64,000 nt of DNA from BOG-908 sp963850605 (GCA_963850605.1 CAWKLX010000002.1:508684-572683); one strand, 5' to 3'. Positions 37,425-47,194 are shown, numbered from the stretch's first letter. Numbers and translations: made by a program. Notes: generated from the letters alone by a model not told the origin.

Positions 37425-38440
37425 GGGTGGCGCACTTGATGGCAGGCGCGCCGGACGGCGGCGCGGAGCTGTTCTTCGAGCGGCTGTGCATGGCGATGGC
37501 GCGCGCGGGTGACGAGGTTCTCCCGGTCATGCGGCACGACGCAGCGCGGGAGCAGCGGCTGCGCAGCGCCGGACTGTCGCCGCATATCCTGCGGTTCGGC
37601 GGCCGCCTCGATCCTTTGACGCGCTGGCGTGCCGGCCGCGTCCTGCGAGACTTCGCGCCGCGTGTGGCTGTCGCCTGGATGGGGCGCGCGGCACGGCATG
37701 CGCCGCGCGGTCCCTGGGTTCTGGTCGGGCGGCTGGGCGGCTATTACGATCTGCGGCAATTCGCGCGGTGCGACCACCTGGTTGGCAACACGCAAGGCAT
37801 GGTCGATTGGATTGCTTCGAAAGGCTGGCCGCGAGAGCGCCTGCACTTACTGCCGAACTTTGTGCCCGACCTGTCGGGAGCCGCGCGCGCGGCATTGCCG
37901 GTGCCAGTGGGTGCGAAGGTGGTGCTGGCGATGGGGCGGCTGCACCGTACCAAGGGTTTCGACCTTCTGATCGCGGCGATGGCCAGGCTGCCCGGCGTGC
38001 ATGCGGTGATTGCCGGGGACGGGCCGGAGCGGGATGGATTGGAGCGGCTGTCCAGGCACGCGGGTGTGGCCGACCGCGTGCATTTCCTGGGCTGGCGACG
38101 GGACACGGCGGCGCTGTTAGCGGCGTGCGACGTGCTTGCCTGCCCTTCACGCTCTGAGCCGCTAGGCAATGTTGTGCTGGAAGCGTTCTCCGCCGGGCGC
38201 CCGGTTGTGGCCAGCATGGCTGACGGCCCAAGGGAGTTGATCGAGAGCGGGCGGACGGGCGTGCTGGTGGCCGGCGAGAGCGCGATTGCGCTGGCCGCGG
38301 GAATCGAGAGCGTGTTGCACCGACCCACGCAAGCCATGGTGCAAGCCGCCCGCGCCCGCTACGTATCGGATTTCTCCGAGGACGCCGTGGTAAGTCGCTG
38401 GCGCGAATTCCTGTCGCACGTGCACGCCCCCAATGGGTAA
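37421..38440 (+). CDS. glycosyltransferase family 4
   Basis: 339 residues from the GTG at 37421 (VRVAHLMAGAPDGGAELFFE). The C-terminal Rossmann domain shows VVLAMGRLHRTKGFDLLI, VIAGDGPERDGLERL, and the donor-binding ACPSRSEPLGNVVLEAFSAG, the EX7E pattern of GT-B family 4 enzymes. Likely builds a surface polysaccharide or LPS core together with its GT9 neighbour, to which it is coupled. The stop is directly followed by hairpin element copy A. Confidence 0.92.
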   Translation: MRVAHLMAGAPDGGAELFFERLCMAMARAGDEVLPVMRHDAAREQRLRSAGLSPHILRFGGRLDPLTRWRAGRVLRDFAPRVAVAWMGRAARHAPRGPWVLVGRLGGYYDLRQFARCDHLVGNTQGMVDWIASKGWPRERLHLLPNFVPDLSGAARAALPVPVGAKVVLAMGRLHRTKGFDLLIAAMARLPGVHAVIAGDGPERDGLERLSRHAGVADRVHFLGWRRDTAALLAACDVLACPSRSEPLGNVVLEAFSAGRPVVASMADGPRELIESGRTGVLVAGESAIALAAGIESVLHRPTQAMVQAARARYVSDFSEDAVVSRWREFLSHVHAPNG

Positions 38441-38504
38441 AAGTCTTTTGCTTCTTTTCTTCAGAAAAGAAGAATCTTCTTCTTGAAAGAAAGAAGCGAA
38501 GAAC
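38441..38504. repeat. intergenic CTTCTTTTCT hairpin element, copy A
   Basis: The longest copy type: AAGTCTTTTG, then CTTCTTTTCT-TC-AGAAAAGAAG, then a second smaller hairpin (TTCTTCTT/GAAAGAAAGAAG). It begins right after the GT4 stop and ends about 24 bases before asnB. It differs from copy B (53156-53219) at only a few positions in the second half. Terminator role inferred. Confidence 0.6.
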
Positions 38505-38527
38505 CCTTACGAAGTTCGGCTTAGCCA

Positions 38528-40267
38528 ATGTGCGGGATTGCGGGGGTGACGTGGGAGGCGGCGCCGGCGGTGCTGGATGCGTTGACCGCGGCGCTGGCGC
38601 ATCGGGGGCCGGATGGGGCGGGGCGCTTCGTGGGCGTGCACGCGGCGCTGGTGCATACGCGGCTGGCGATTATCGATTTGCCGGGCGGGGACCAGCCGTT
38701 CCAGGACGGGCCGGCAACGCTGATTGCTAACGGCGAGATCTACAACAATCCTGAGCTGCGCGCCGACATGCCGGGGGTGCATTTTGCCACGGGTAGCGAT
38801 TGCGAGCCGCCGTTGCATCTCTTCCGCGGCGATCCGCGCGGGTTCGCGAACCGGCTGCGCGGCATGTATGCGATCGCCGTTGATGATCGTTCAGCGCGCA
38901 CCATGACGTTGTCGCGCGATCCGTTCGGCATAAAGCCCTTATACTACACACAGGCCGCTTCCGGCGTGGCGTTCGCGTCCGAACCGCAGGCGTTATTGCG
39001 CGCTGGTTTGGCTGCGCGCGGGGTGCGGGCGTCGTCGCGTGTCGAGCTGTTGCAAATGCAGTTCTGCTCGGGTGCCGAAACCATCTTTCCGGGCATCTTC
39101 CGCGTGCTGCCCGGCGAGACGGTGCGGGTGGCGGAGGGGCGCGTGGTGGAGCGCGCGCGCCGCGCCGCGTTGCCGGATGGCGGGCCGGAGACAGTGGGCG
39201 AGGACGCGGCACTGGCGCGGCTGGACGCGGCGCTGATGGACAGCGTGGAGGTGCACCAGCGCAGCGACGTGCCATTCGGCATGTTTCTGTCAGGCGGTAT
39301 CGACAGCGCCGCGATCCTTGCGGTGATGGCGCGGTTGCAGGCGCGGCCCCTGGCGTTCACAGCCGGCTTCGACGTGCCGGGTGCGGCCGACGAGCGTGTC
39401 CAGGCCGCCACCGTGGCAGCGGCGGCGGGTGCGCGGCACGAGTGCATCAACATTTCGCGCGACATGGTCTGGGCGGAATTGCCGCGCATCGTGGCGGCGA
39501 TGGACGACCCGGCCGCGGATTACGCGATCATCCCAAGCTGGTTCTTGGCCCGGCGCGCGCGGCAGGATGTGAAAGTCGTGCTGTGCGGCGAGGGCGGCGA
39601 CGAGATTTTCGGCGGCTACGGCCGGTATCGCAGCGCCATGCGGCCGTGGTTTGCCGGCGGCCGGGTGATGCGGGCGCGCGGCACGTTCGATGGAATGAGC
39701 GTGCTGCGCGCCGCGCCTTCGGGCTGGCGCGACGGGTTTGCGGCGGCCGAGGCACGGGCGGCGACGGGCGGGCGCTCGCGCCTGCAGGCGGCGCAGGCGG
39801 CGGACATTTCCGATTGGCTACCGCATGACCTGTTGCTGAAGCTGGACCGGTGTTTGATGGCGCATGGGGTGGAGGGGCGCACGCCGTTTCTCGATCCTGC
39901 TGTTGCCGCGGCTGGATTTTTGCTGCCGGACGGGCTGAAGGTGCGCGGCGGTTTGGGCAAGGTGCTGTTGCGCAAGTGGTTGGCTGGCGCGTTGCCGGAG
40001 GCGGCTGCGGCTGCGCCGAAGCAGGGGTTCTCCGTGCCGATCGGTGCCTGGATTGCGTTGGACGGCGCGCGGCTAGGACGGGCTGTGGCGCGTCAGCCTG
40101 GCGTGGCGGAGGTGGCTGCACCGGAGCGGGTGATTCGATTGTTCGAGGCGGCGTCCGGCAAACGCGAGGGAATGGCAGCGTGGATGCTGCTGTTCTACGC
40201 ACTGTGGCATCGCGCGCACGTCGAAGGACTGCCGTCCGAGGGCGGCGTGATGGACGTGCTAGATTAG
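38528..40267 (+). CDS. asnB: asparagine synthase-type glutamine amidotransferase
   Basis: Transfers ammonia from glutamine to an aspartyl or sugar-linked carboxylate through an acyl-adenylate. The 579-residue protein starts MCGIAGV with the nucleophile Cys2. LSAHRGPD-type HRGPDGAGRF, ANGEIYNN and SRDPFGIKPLYY belong to the glutaminase half. The synthetase half has the PP-loop FLSGGIDSAA and GEGGDEIFGGYGRYR. AsnB homologues beside glycosyltransferases often amidate surface sugars, which fits this context. It ends with a 4-base overlap with a convergent acyltransferase gene. Confidence 0.93.
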   Translation: MCGIAGVTWEAAPAVLDALTAALAHRGPDGAGRFVGVHAALVHTRLAIIDLPGGDQPFQDGPATLIANGEIYNNPELRADMPGVHFATGSDCEPPLHLFRGDPRGFANRLRGMYAIAVDDRSARTMTLSRDPFGIKPLYYTQAASGVAFASEPQALLRAGLAARGVRASSRVELLQMQFCSGAETIFPGIFRVLPGETVRVAEGRVVERARRAALPDGGPETVGEDAALARLDAALMDSVEVHQRSDVPFGMFLSGGIDSAAILAVMARLQARPLAFTAGFDVPGAADERVQAATVAAAAGARHECINISRDMVWAELPRIVAAMDDPAADYAIIPSWFLARRARQDVKVVLCGEGGDEIFGGYGRYRSAMRPWFAGGRVMRARGTFDGMSVLRAAPSGWRDGFAAAEARAATGGRSRLQAAQAADISDWLPHDLLLKLDRCLMAHGVEGRTPFLDPAVAAAGFLLPDGLKVRGGLGKVLLRKWLAGALPEAAAAAPKQGFSVPIGAWIALDGARLGRAVARQPGVAEVAAPERVIRLFEAASGKREGMAAWMLLFYALWHRAHVEGLPSEGGVMDVLD

Positions 40268-41458
40268 ACCGGAACGGGCGTGCCGGTATTGCGCGATGGC
40301 GTTGGGCCAACGAGCCTGCGCCGAAGCGCGCGGTCGGCGGGTGCTGAGACAAACCGATCGAGAGTCCAGCCGAGACACCAGGCCAAAGCCACGATCGGCG
40401 CGAACCACATCCAGCCTGTGCGCAGATCGCCGCCGGCATCGTGATACAGGAATACGACAGGCCAGATCACGAACATGTGGGTCAGATAGATCTCGTAGCT
40501 GAGTCGGCCGAACGAGCGCAGCACGCTCGCGGCCCGCATCCAGCGCGCGACAAAACCTTGGTGGAGCGCCACGATCAGCATGGCCGTGCCGACTGTCAGC
40601 AGCAGCATCGTAGTGCTGCCGAGCGTGGGCCAGATCACGTCCTCCGCCAGAAACACGGTGGCAACGGCGAATGCACCGATCGAGCCGATGACCCGACCTT
40701 GCCAATTCGGTAGATGCGGCCTGCGAAAACACCAGATCGCGGCCAGCACGCCGGTGGCGATCGCGGCCATGCCGGGCAGGTAAGCCTTTTCTTGCAAGAT
40801 TTCGTTGCCGGCCAGGGCAGCGTGCGTGGCCGGCAAAGACAGGGCGAGTAGGCAGAGCGGCGCAGCAAGGAAGGCGATGTGCCTGCGTGCGAGCAGGCAC
40901 ACAATTGGGAAAACGACGTAAAAAACCTCCTCGATGGAGAGCGACCATAGCACGTCCCACCCTGCCGGCAGGTACCCACGAACCGCTTCGTATACGTTGA
41001 GCCGGAAGCTGAGCACGGCCCAGATGGCGCCGGCGAGCGACTGGTTTGGCCGCGAGATGACATAGTTGGGGGTGCCGGTCAGATGCAGCATGGCGAGTGC
41101 GGCAATCAGCAGCAGCAGGCAGGGCAGAATGCGCGCGGCACGCCGACCGTAGAACTGCCGGAGCTTGATGCGCCCCAGAGAAGGCCAGCGGTGCAGCGCG
41201 TTGGTGGTGATCAGAAAACCCGAGATGACGAAGAACACGAACACCGCCTCGTAGCCGAAATAGCCGAGTGCCAGCAGAACGTGTTGCGGCAGCACGGCAG
41301 CCAGGCCGGTTTTTTCGATTGGAATACGCAGCGATGTGTGGTGGGTAACGACGAGCAGGATGCTGATCCCGCGCAGGACGTCGATGCCGGCGTTGCGGCG
41401 AGTATCTGCCCGAAGTCACGTCATCCGTAGGCGCTGCCGGGCGTGCGGCGTCGCGCAT
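40264..41458 (-). pseudogene. acyltransferase 3 family membrane protein, one-base frame break
   Basis: Acyltransferase 3 proteins add acetyl or similar groups to surface sugars. The main frame (40264 up to 41400) has about ten hydrophobic helices and the conserved GIDVLRGISILLVVTHH, FFVISGFLITT, FYGRRAARILP and LSYEIYLTHMFVIW. It has no start codon ahead of this region. Upstream in another frame is an ATG at 41458 (MRDAARPAAPTDD...). Removing one base at 41401 joins them (SGRY-RRNAGIDVL). About 397 residues, normal for the family. Confidence 0.8.
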
Positions 41459-41624
41459 CACCAAATCCGAACCACGCCACACTCATCGAAATGCCGCTCG
41501 TCGGAAGCCGGCTTCACGATCTGCAGTTGGGCTTGTGCACTCCGCCATGCGGACGAACGGGTCGCGGTGCGGTCCAGGCAGCGCGCCTGGTTTCCGGCGG
41601 TGTTTTGGTTGAAGCAGGGCCGCT

Positions 41625-43295
41625 TCACGATGATGGATGCAGGAACTCGTGCACCGCCTGAACCACTACCGATCCCTCGCCCACGCCTGATGCCACGCGC
41701 TTGACCGAGCCGGAGCGCACATCCCCCACCGCATAGATGCCGGGTTTGGTGGTGGCGAAGGTGGAGGCGAGTGGTTTGCCGTCCGCATCTCGGCCGGTTC
41801 GGACAAAACCTTTGTCGTCCAGCTCCAGGCAATCCCGCAGCCATTCCGAATTCGGCGCGGCGCCGATCATGACGAAGACGCTGGTGATGTCGTGCGTTTC
41901 ACTCTCGCCGGTGTCGCGATTGGTCCAGGTGACCTGGCGCAATACCTCGTCACCGTCCAACGCGGTAATCTCGGTGTGTGGATGCAGCGTGATTTTCTCG
42001 GAGCACGTGATGCGCTGTACCAGATAGTCCGACATGGTGGCGGCCAGCCCTTCGGCACGCACCAGGATGTGGACGTGGGCGACGGAGCGCGACAGGAACA
42101 CGGCGGCCTGACCGGCGGAGTTGCCGCCGCCAACCACCACCACCTCGCCGCCGCCGCACAACTGCGCCTCCATGCCGGTGGCCGCGTAGTGGATACCCTG
42201 GCCCTCGAATCGTTCGTAGCCGGGCACATCCAGCTTGCGATAGCGCGCGCCCGTGGCCACCACGATGGCGCGCGCCTGCAATGCACTGCCGTCCTCCAGC
42301 CGGAGGCGGTATGGTGTCGCCCCGCAATCGATCCCCTCCACCTGGCGAGCGATGGCTAGCCGGGCGCCGAATTTTTGCGCCTGCACCTGGGCGCGCCCCG
42401 CGAGTGCCTGGCCGGATACGCCGGTCGGGAACCCCAGATAATTTTCGATCTTGGAGGAGGTGCCGGCCTGTCCACCGGGGGCCAAGCGCTCCAGCACGAT
42501 CGTCGTCAAACCTTCCGACGCGGCATAGACGGCCGCGGCCAGCCCGGACGGGCCGGCGCCCACCACCGCGACGTCGAACAATCGGTCAGGGTCGATCTCC
42601 TCGGCAATGCCCAGTTCGCGGGCGAGCGCCGCGATGTCGGGGCGCCGCAGCACACGCTCGCCCGGAGCCACGACGACCGGCAGGGCCTGCGGCGAGATAT
42701 CGAAACATTCGAAGAACCCGCTAGCGTCGGGGTCGGTGTCGGTGTCCAGCAGCCGGTGGGGATAGCCGTTGCGTGTCAGAAAAGTAATCAGCTGCAGCGT
42801 ATGCGCCGCATGGCCGGAACCAACGACGACCACGCCGCCCTGGGCGTGGCGGATGAAGCCTGTGCGACGCAGAATGAAAGCGCGCATCAGGATCTCGCCG
42901 ATATCGGCCTCGGTGCTGACCATGCGGCGGAAATCGGCGCGGCGAACCCGTAGTACCCGGCTATCCTGGGTGACCCGGCCCGTCACCAGGATCTCGCGGT
43001 CGTTGAACAGGTCGAGCTCGCCCGTGAACTGGCGATCGGTGTGGGTGGTGATCACATGACATGTGCCGTGCTCGTCGGTATCAACGATGTCGATGGCGCC
43101 ATGCAGCACCAGGAAGAAATCGACGCCGCGCTGGCCGCGGGCGAACACTTCCGTTCCCGCCCGCATATCCTCGGCCTGACCGTAATGGGCGATGCGACCC
43201 GCCATCTCCTCTGTCAGGTGGGGGTAGATCTGCGCTTCCCTGGTATAGGGGTCGGTGGGGTCCAGGTCGGTCTCGGGCAAGGGGGCGTCGGCCAT
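41625..43295 (-). CDS. cNMP-binding / thioredoxin-reductase-like flavoprotein fusion
   Basis: 556 residues in three parts: a cyclic-nucleotide-binding fold (about 25-130; VFARGQRGVDFFLVLHGAIDI, FTGELDLF), a thioredoxin-like segment (about 150-225) and a thioredoxin-reductase-like FAD/NAD module (about 240-550; VAVVGAGPSGLAAAVYAASEG, VVVVGGGNSAGQAAVFLS, GIYAVGDVRSGSVKRVA). Where reductases have CxxC (CATCDG) this protein reads YAATGMEAQLCGG, so the redox pair is absent. The fusion recurs in alphaproteobacteria; its reaction is unknown. No partner gene is adjacent; the neighbours are convergent or divergent singles. Confidence 0.85.
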   Translation of the reverse strand: MADAPLPETDLDPTDPYTREAQIYPHLTEEMAGRIAHYGQAEDMRAGTEVFARGQRGVDFFLVLHGAIDIVDTDEHGTCHVITTHTDRQFTGELDLFNDREILVTGRVTQDSRVLRVRRADFRRMVSTEADIGEILMRAFILRRTGFIRHAQGGVVVVGSGHAAHTLQLITFLTRNGYPHRLLDTDTDPDASGFFECFDISPQALPVVVAPGERVLRRPDIAALARELGIAEEIDPDRLFDVAVVGAGPSGLAAAVYAASEGLTTIVLERLAPGGQAGTSSKIENYLGFPTGVSGQALAGRAQVQAQKFGARLAIARQVEGIDCGATPYRLRLEDGSALQARAIVVATGARYRKLDVPGYERFEGQGIHYAATGMEAQLCGGGEVVVVGGGNSAGQAAVFLSRSVAHVHILVRAEGLAATMSDYLVQRITCSEKITLHPHTEITALDGDEVLRQVTWTNRDTGESETHDITSVFVMIGAAPNSEWLRDCLELDDKGFVRTGRDADGKPLASTFATTKPGIYAVGDVRSGSVKRVASGVGEGSVVVQAVHEFLHPSS

Positions 43296-43721
43296 GCAGC
43301 ACTCCCATCAGGAAAAAGGTGGCGGTTCGAACCGGCCTGGTCTGCAAAGTAGGATGCCGACCAAGGTTTCCCAACAGCGGCGTCGCCGTCGTCAAGCCAA
43401 GGCGGCGGCCCGGCATCGGGCGAGCAGCGCGGGCGTGCGGCTTGCGCCCAAGGCGGCGCGAGCCACCTCTACGGCGTATTCGAGATGGTTTCGCGACGGG
43501 TTGCAGTGAGTGAGAACGCCGCTCGCCACTGGACGGCCGACCAGTGCATCGACGCGCAAACCCGCTCGTGGCAGGCATGACCAGGCACCAGGTATGGTTC
43601 ACAAGATCGCCGCTAGCAGGAGACGACAACACGACATGGGCCGCCCCAACACCACACTATCCTGGCTCCGAAACGTGAACGGAGCCTTGCGCCTGCGCCG
43701 CCTCTCTGGCGGAGCAGGCCG
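43296..43721. other. spacer between the flavoprotein and ABC exporter genes
   Basis: 426 bases holding the divergent promoters. One small open frame (43353-43505) would encode a 51-residue Arg/Ala-rich basic peptide starting MPTKVSQQRRRRRQ after TAGGATG, but its composition is what random GC-rich DNA gives, so I do not call it. Nothing else is seen. Confidence 0.35.
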
Positions 43722-45479
43722 GTGAAGCCGCGCGCCAATCCCGCCTCGCTACGCCTGCTGCTGCCCTTTCTGCGCCCCTATCTGGGCCATGTCGCCGGTG
43801 CCAGCGCCGCCCTGGTTGTGGCAGCCGTGCTGGTTCTGGGCATCGGCCAGGGATTGCGGCGGCTGATTGACAGCGGTTTCGGATCGCACAGCCCGGCCGC
43901 GCTGAACTGGGCGGCGGCCGGGATGTTCGGGGTTGTCGCCCTGTTGGCGCTGGCCACCTACGCCCGGTTTTCGCTGATCTCCTGGCTGGGCGAACGTGTC
44001 GGCGCCGACCTCCGGCGCGCGCTGTTCGACCACGTGATCTCGCTCTCGCCGGGTTATTTCGAGACGGCACGCACGGGTGATATCCTCAGCCGCATGACGG
44101 CCGATGTCAGCGTGTTGCAGGCGCTGGTCGGTTCGGCGATCTCTATGTGGGTGCGCAACGCGCTGATGGCGGTGGGCGCGCTTGCCCTTTTAGTGGCCAC
44201 CAGCCCGAAGCTTGCCGGCATTGTGGTGCTGGTGGTGCCGCTTGTGGTGGCGCCGCTGATCTTTTTCGGCCGCCGCGAAAAACGCCTTTCGCGGGTGGCG
44301 CAGGACCGGGTGGGGGACCTGGGTGCCTATGCGGAGGAGACGCTGACGGCCCTGCCAACCGTGCAGGCCTTCACGCACGAGCCGGTGGACCGCCGGCTGT
44401 TTGCCGAGAGGACCGAGCAATCCGTGACCGCCGCCGTGCGCCGCATCCGCACCCGCGCGCTGCTGATCCTGGTGGTCATCATGCTCGGTTTCGGCGCCAT
44501 CACCTTCAGCCTGTGGGTGGGTGGGCAGGACGTGATCGCGGGGCGGATGACGGGCGGGGATCTGGCCGCTTTCGTGTTCTATGCGGTCATGCTGGCCGGC
44601 GCGGGCGGCACGCTGTCCGAGCTGTGGGGCGAGATGCAGCGGGCGGCGGGAGCGGCCGACCGCCTGGCCGAGCTGCTGGGTGAACGCCCGACGATCACTG
44701 CCCCGGCGCACCCCGTGCGGTTCACAGCAGGTGCCAGGGGCGCGTTGGCGCTGCGCGACGTGACGTTCCGGTATCCGTCGCGTCCGGATGCCCCGGCGCT
44801 GGAAAATCTTTCCTTCGAGGTGGCGCCGGGCGAGACGGTGGCGCTGGTCGGCCCATCCGGCGCGGGGAAATCGACCGTCTTCGCCTTGCTGCAGCGCTTC
44901 TATGACGTGCAATCGGGCGGCGTGGCGGTGGACGGGGTGGACGTGCGCGATGCCGATCCGGCCGATTTGCGCGCGCGGCTGGCGGTGGTGCCACAGGACC
45001 CGGTCATATTTTCCGCCAATGCGTGGGAGAACATACGCTACGGCCGGCCCGATGCCTCCGACGACGAGGTGCGCGATGCGGTGGAGGCGGCGGCCGCGGA
45101 TTTCTTGCACGAGCTGCCGGACGGGCTGGATACGTTTCTGGGTGAAAAAGGCGTGCGGCTGTCCGGCGGCCAGCGTCAGCGCGTGGCGATCGCGCGCGCC
45201 ATTCTGCGGCGCGCGCCGATCCTGCTGCTGGACGAGGCGACCAGCGCGCTGGATGCCGAATCCGAACAGGCGGTTCAGCACGCGTTAACCGTGCTGGCGC
45301 ATGACCGCACCACGCTGGTGGTGGCGCACCGCCTGGCCACCATCCGCCGTGCGGACCGCATCGTGGTGATCGAGCGCGGGCGTGTGGTGGCCCAGGGCAC
45401 GCATGACGCGCTGGCCCGTGGCGACGGGCTGTATGCCCGGCTTGCCGCACTGCAATTCGATGCTGCGCCGGCGGCTTGA
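43722..45479 (+). CDS. ABC transporter, fused permease-ATPase exporter
   Basis: A half-size ABC exporter of 585 residues. Six transmembrane helices occupy about 15-300 and the ATPase about 335-575: Walker A GPSGAGKST, signature LSGGQRQRVAIARAIL, Walker B ILLLDEATSALD and the switch His in VVAHRLATI. Close in style to the MsbA/multidrug and lipid exporters of alphaproteobacteria; the substrate is not deducible. The start is GTG at 43722. It is probably followed in the same transcript by a secreted protein gene about 200 bases downstream. Confidence 0.92.
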   Translation: MKPRANPASLRLLLPFLRPYLGHVAGASAALVVAAVLVLGIGQGLRRLIDSGFGSHSPAALNWAAAGMFGVVALLALATYARFSLISWLGERVGADLRRALFDHVISLSPGYFETARTGDILSRMTADVSVLQALVGSAISMWVRNALMAVGALALLVATSPKLAGIVVLVVPLVVAPLIFFGRREKRLSRVAQDRVGDLGAYAEETLTALPTVQAFTHEPVDRRLFAERTEQSVTAAVRRIRTRALLILVVIMLGFGAITFSLWVGGQDVIAGRMTGGDLAAFVFYAVMLAGAGGTLSELWGEMQRAAGAADRLAELLGERPTITAPAHPVRFTAGARGALALRDVTFRYPSRPDAPALENLSFEVAPGETVALVGPSGAGKSTVFALLQRFYDVQSGGVAVDGVDVRDADPADLRARLAVVPQDPVIFSANAWENIRYGRPDASDDEVRDAVEAAAADFLHELPDGLDTFLGEKGVRLSGGQRQRVAIARAILRRAPILLLDEATSALDAESEQAVQHALTVLAHDRTTLVVAHRLATIRRADRIVVIERGRVVAQGTHDALARGDGLYARLAALQFDAAPAA

Positions 45480-45681
45480 CCGGGGTAGGCTCGCGCGCGA
45501 GAGGAGCTTGCGATGCCTGGCGATCCGCATGATCCGTCGAGATTGGAGCCGCGGCTGACGCCCGATTGCGACATCGATGCCTTGGTTGAATAGGCCAGCC
45601 TGGCTGGCTCCGGCGCGGATGCCGCAGACCTGTCGGCCAAGCTCGCCAAGCCCGGTCGATAGTTTGGCGGCTGCTCGACAC

Positions 45682-46308
45682 ATGGCGTCGAGCGGCCATC
45701 ATCCGGTCCGCCTCGCATGTATGACGGTGCTGATACTGACGGTCGCGGTCGGGTCCGGCCTGCACGCGGCGCGCGCGGCGTTTCCGAGGCGGTTGATCGA
45801 GGAGCCGGTATTCGGCCTTGTCTTCGCGCCGGACAAGGCGCGTTTCGACACGCTTGGGCTGTCGGAATTGCCCGAGCCGTGCCGCGCACCGCTGTTGGCC
45901 GAGTATGTGCCGCAAGCGCGCTTTCTTGTTTATGCGGATCAGGCGTTTTCCGGTGCGCGTTACCTCGTGTTGGGCGACAGGACCGAGGGTGCTCTTCTGG
46001 CGATCCGGGCCGGCAAGTGCGACAAATTCGGCGTGCTGCCCGTCTTGCTGCACCGCTCTCCTCAGTCGCTGAAGCTCGAGGGCGCGATTGACATGCCGCC
46101 CGAGGACATCCGCAAGGTGTTTGCGGACGTGCTGGCCCGCTACACCCGGGCGTTCGGCGGCAAGCAGCGTTTCTTCGCCTGGCTGGATACCATGACAGGC
46201 GCAATGCGGGCCCGGTGCTCGGACACGCCGCAGGCCGACTGTTCGCCGACCTGGCACACGCTGCCCGCCGATTTACAGGCCATGCTGGAGGCAAGCCGGC
46301 ACAATTGA
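45682..46308 (+). CDS. secreted protein of unknown function
   Basis: 208 residues with an N-terminal hydrophobic leader (MTVLILTVAVGSGLHAARAA), so probably exported; an ATG at 45721 that begins the leader itself is an alternative start. The mature part has PVFGLVFAPDKARFDTL, an LVYADQAFSGARYLVLGD segment and four Cys (CRAPLLAEY, GKCDKFG, RARCSDTPQADC). I do not recognise the family. It is convergent with otsB, 13 bases apart. In the spacer before it, a 26-codon ORF with a good AGGAG site (45513-45593) is of doubtful value. Confidence 0.6.
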   Translation: MASSGHHPVRLACMTVLILTVAVGSGLHAARAAFPRRLIEEPVFGLVFAPDKARFDTLGLSELPEPCRAPLLAEYVPQARFLVYADQAFSGARYLVLGDRTEGALLAIRAGKCDKFGVLPVLLHRSPQSLKLEGAIDMPPEDIRKVFADVLARYTRAFGGKQRFFAWLDTMTGAMRARCSDTPQADCSPTWHTLPADLQAMLEASRHN

Positions 46309-46321
46309 GCGTGGCGCCGGC

Positions 46322-47053
46322 CTATTGCAGCCGGTGCGCGTCGCGGGCCAGGCTGGCGATCCAGCGCCTGACCCCCGCCGCATCGCCGAACAGGTCGGGT
46401 ACGCGCAGGCCGATGCCACCCAGATCGCGCGCGGCGTGCATGCCATCCTCGTCGGTCACGTCGTCGCCCACGAACACCGGCGCGCGTCCGGCGAACGGGG
46501 CCCGGCGCATCAGCGCACGCACCGCCGTGCCCTTGTCCGCGCCGACGGGCCGTAGCTCCCATGCCATCTTGGCAGCCAGCAGCACGTGAGTGCCTGGGGT
46601 CTCGGCCAGCAACCGCTCCAGCCTCACGCGCAATGCCGGGCCCGCGTCCGGCACCGCGCGATAGTGCAGAACCAGGCCGTGTGTTTTCGCTTCGACCAGT
46701 GCGCCGGAGTTCTGCGCGGCCAGCGCCTCGGCCGCCTCTCGCCAGGACTCCGGCACCGACGGCAGCGCGACCGTTTCGACAGGCCCACCCGGGGCGTGCC
46801 GGATGGCCGTGCCGTGCTCGCCGGCCACCGCGAACGGTACTTCGCCCAGCAGCGCATCAACCTGGGCGATCGGCCGGCCCGTGACCACGGCCAGCGCATC
46901 CCCGCATAGCGCGCGCAAGGTCGTCAGGTCACGCAGCAGGCCTGGCGCCACGACGACCTGGCCAGGCGTGGGGGCGATATCCAGCAGCGTGCCGTCCAGA
47001 TCGAGCAACAGGGCGGCGCGTGCCAGTGGCGGCAGGTCGGACAGGACGTTCAT
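46322..47053 (-). CDS. otsB: trehalose-6-phosphate phosphatase
   Basis: Removes phosphate from trehalose-6-phosphate to give the osmoprotectant trehalose. The 243-residue HAD-family protein has the nucleophile motif LLLDLDGTLLDIAPTP, VVTGRPIAQVDALLG, AVAGEHGTAIRH, the cap residue region LELRP-like WELRPVGADKGTAV, and GDDVTDEDGM. otsA is not adjacent, so the synthase must lie elsewhere or trehalose is made another way. The ATG begins MNVLSDLPPLARAALL. Confidence 0.93.
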   Translation of the reverse strand: MNVLSDLPPLARAALLLDLDGTLLDIAPTPGQVVVAPGLLRDLTTLRALCGDALAVVTGRPIAQVDALLGEVPFAVAGEHGTAIRHAPGGPVETVALPSVPESWREAAEALAAQNSGALVEAKTHGLVLHYRAVPDAGPALRVRLERLLAETPGTHVLLAAKMAWELRPVGADKGTAVRALMRRAPFAGRAPVFVGDDVTDEDGMHAARDLGGIGLRVPDLFGDAAGVRRWIASLARDAHRLQ

Positions 47054-47086
47054 GCCTGCGGCATTACCGTCCTGCCCAGCGCCCGG

Positions 47087-47194
47087 CTAGAGCATGGTCC
47101 GTTCGCATTGGCTCACGGACCAAGCTCTAGCTCATTGTTTTGGCGAGCATCTTTGTCCGACCGAACGACTCCGTTCGATTGGATGATGCTCTAG
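47087..47194. repeat. ~108-bp palindromic intergenic element (two tandem hairpins)
   Basis: Bounded by CTAGAGCAT (47087) and ATGCTCTAG (47186-47194), an exact inverted pair. Inside, GAGC-A-TGGTCCG pairs with CGGACCA-A-GCTC, and GAGCATC pairs with GATGCTC around CGAACG/CGTTCG. GAGCAT-type palindromic repeats are common between genes in Rhizobiales and related orders. It sits between the otsB start and a beta-repeat gene stop, both on the minus strand. Confidence 0.6.

Noticed and set aside
43353..43505. 51-codon Arg-rich ORF between the flavoprotein and ABC genes
   Set aside because: Composition fits random GC-rich sequence; no recognisable motif although an ATG with a weak ribosome site exists.
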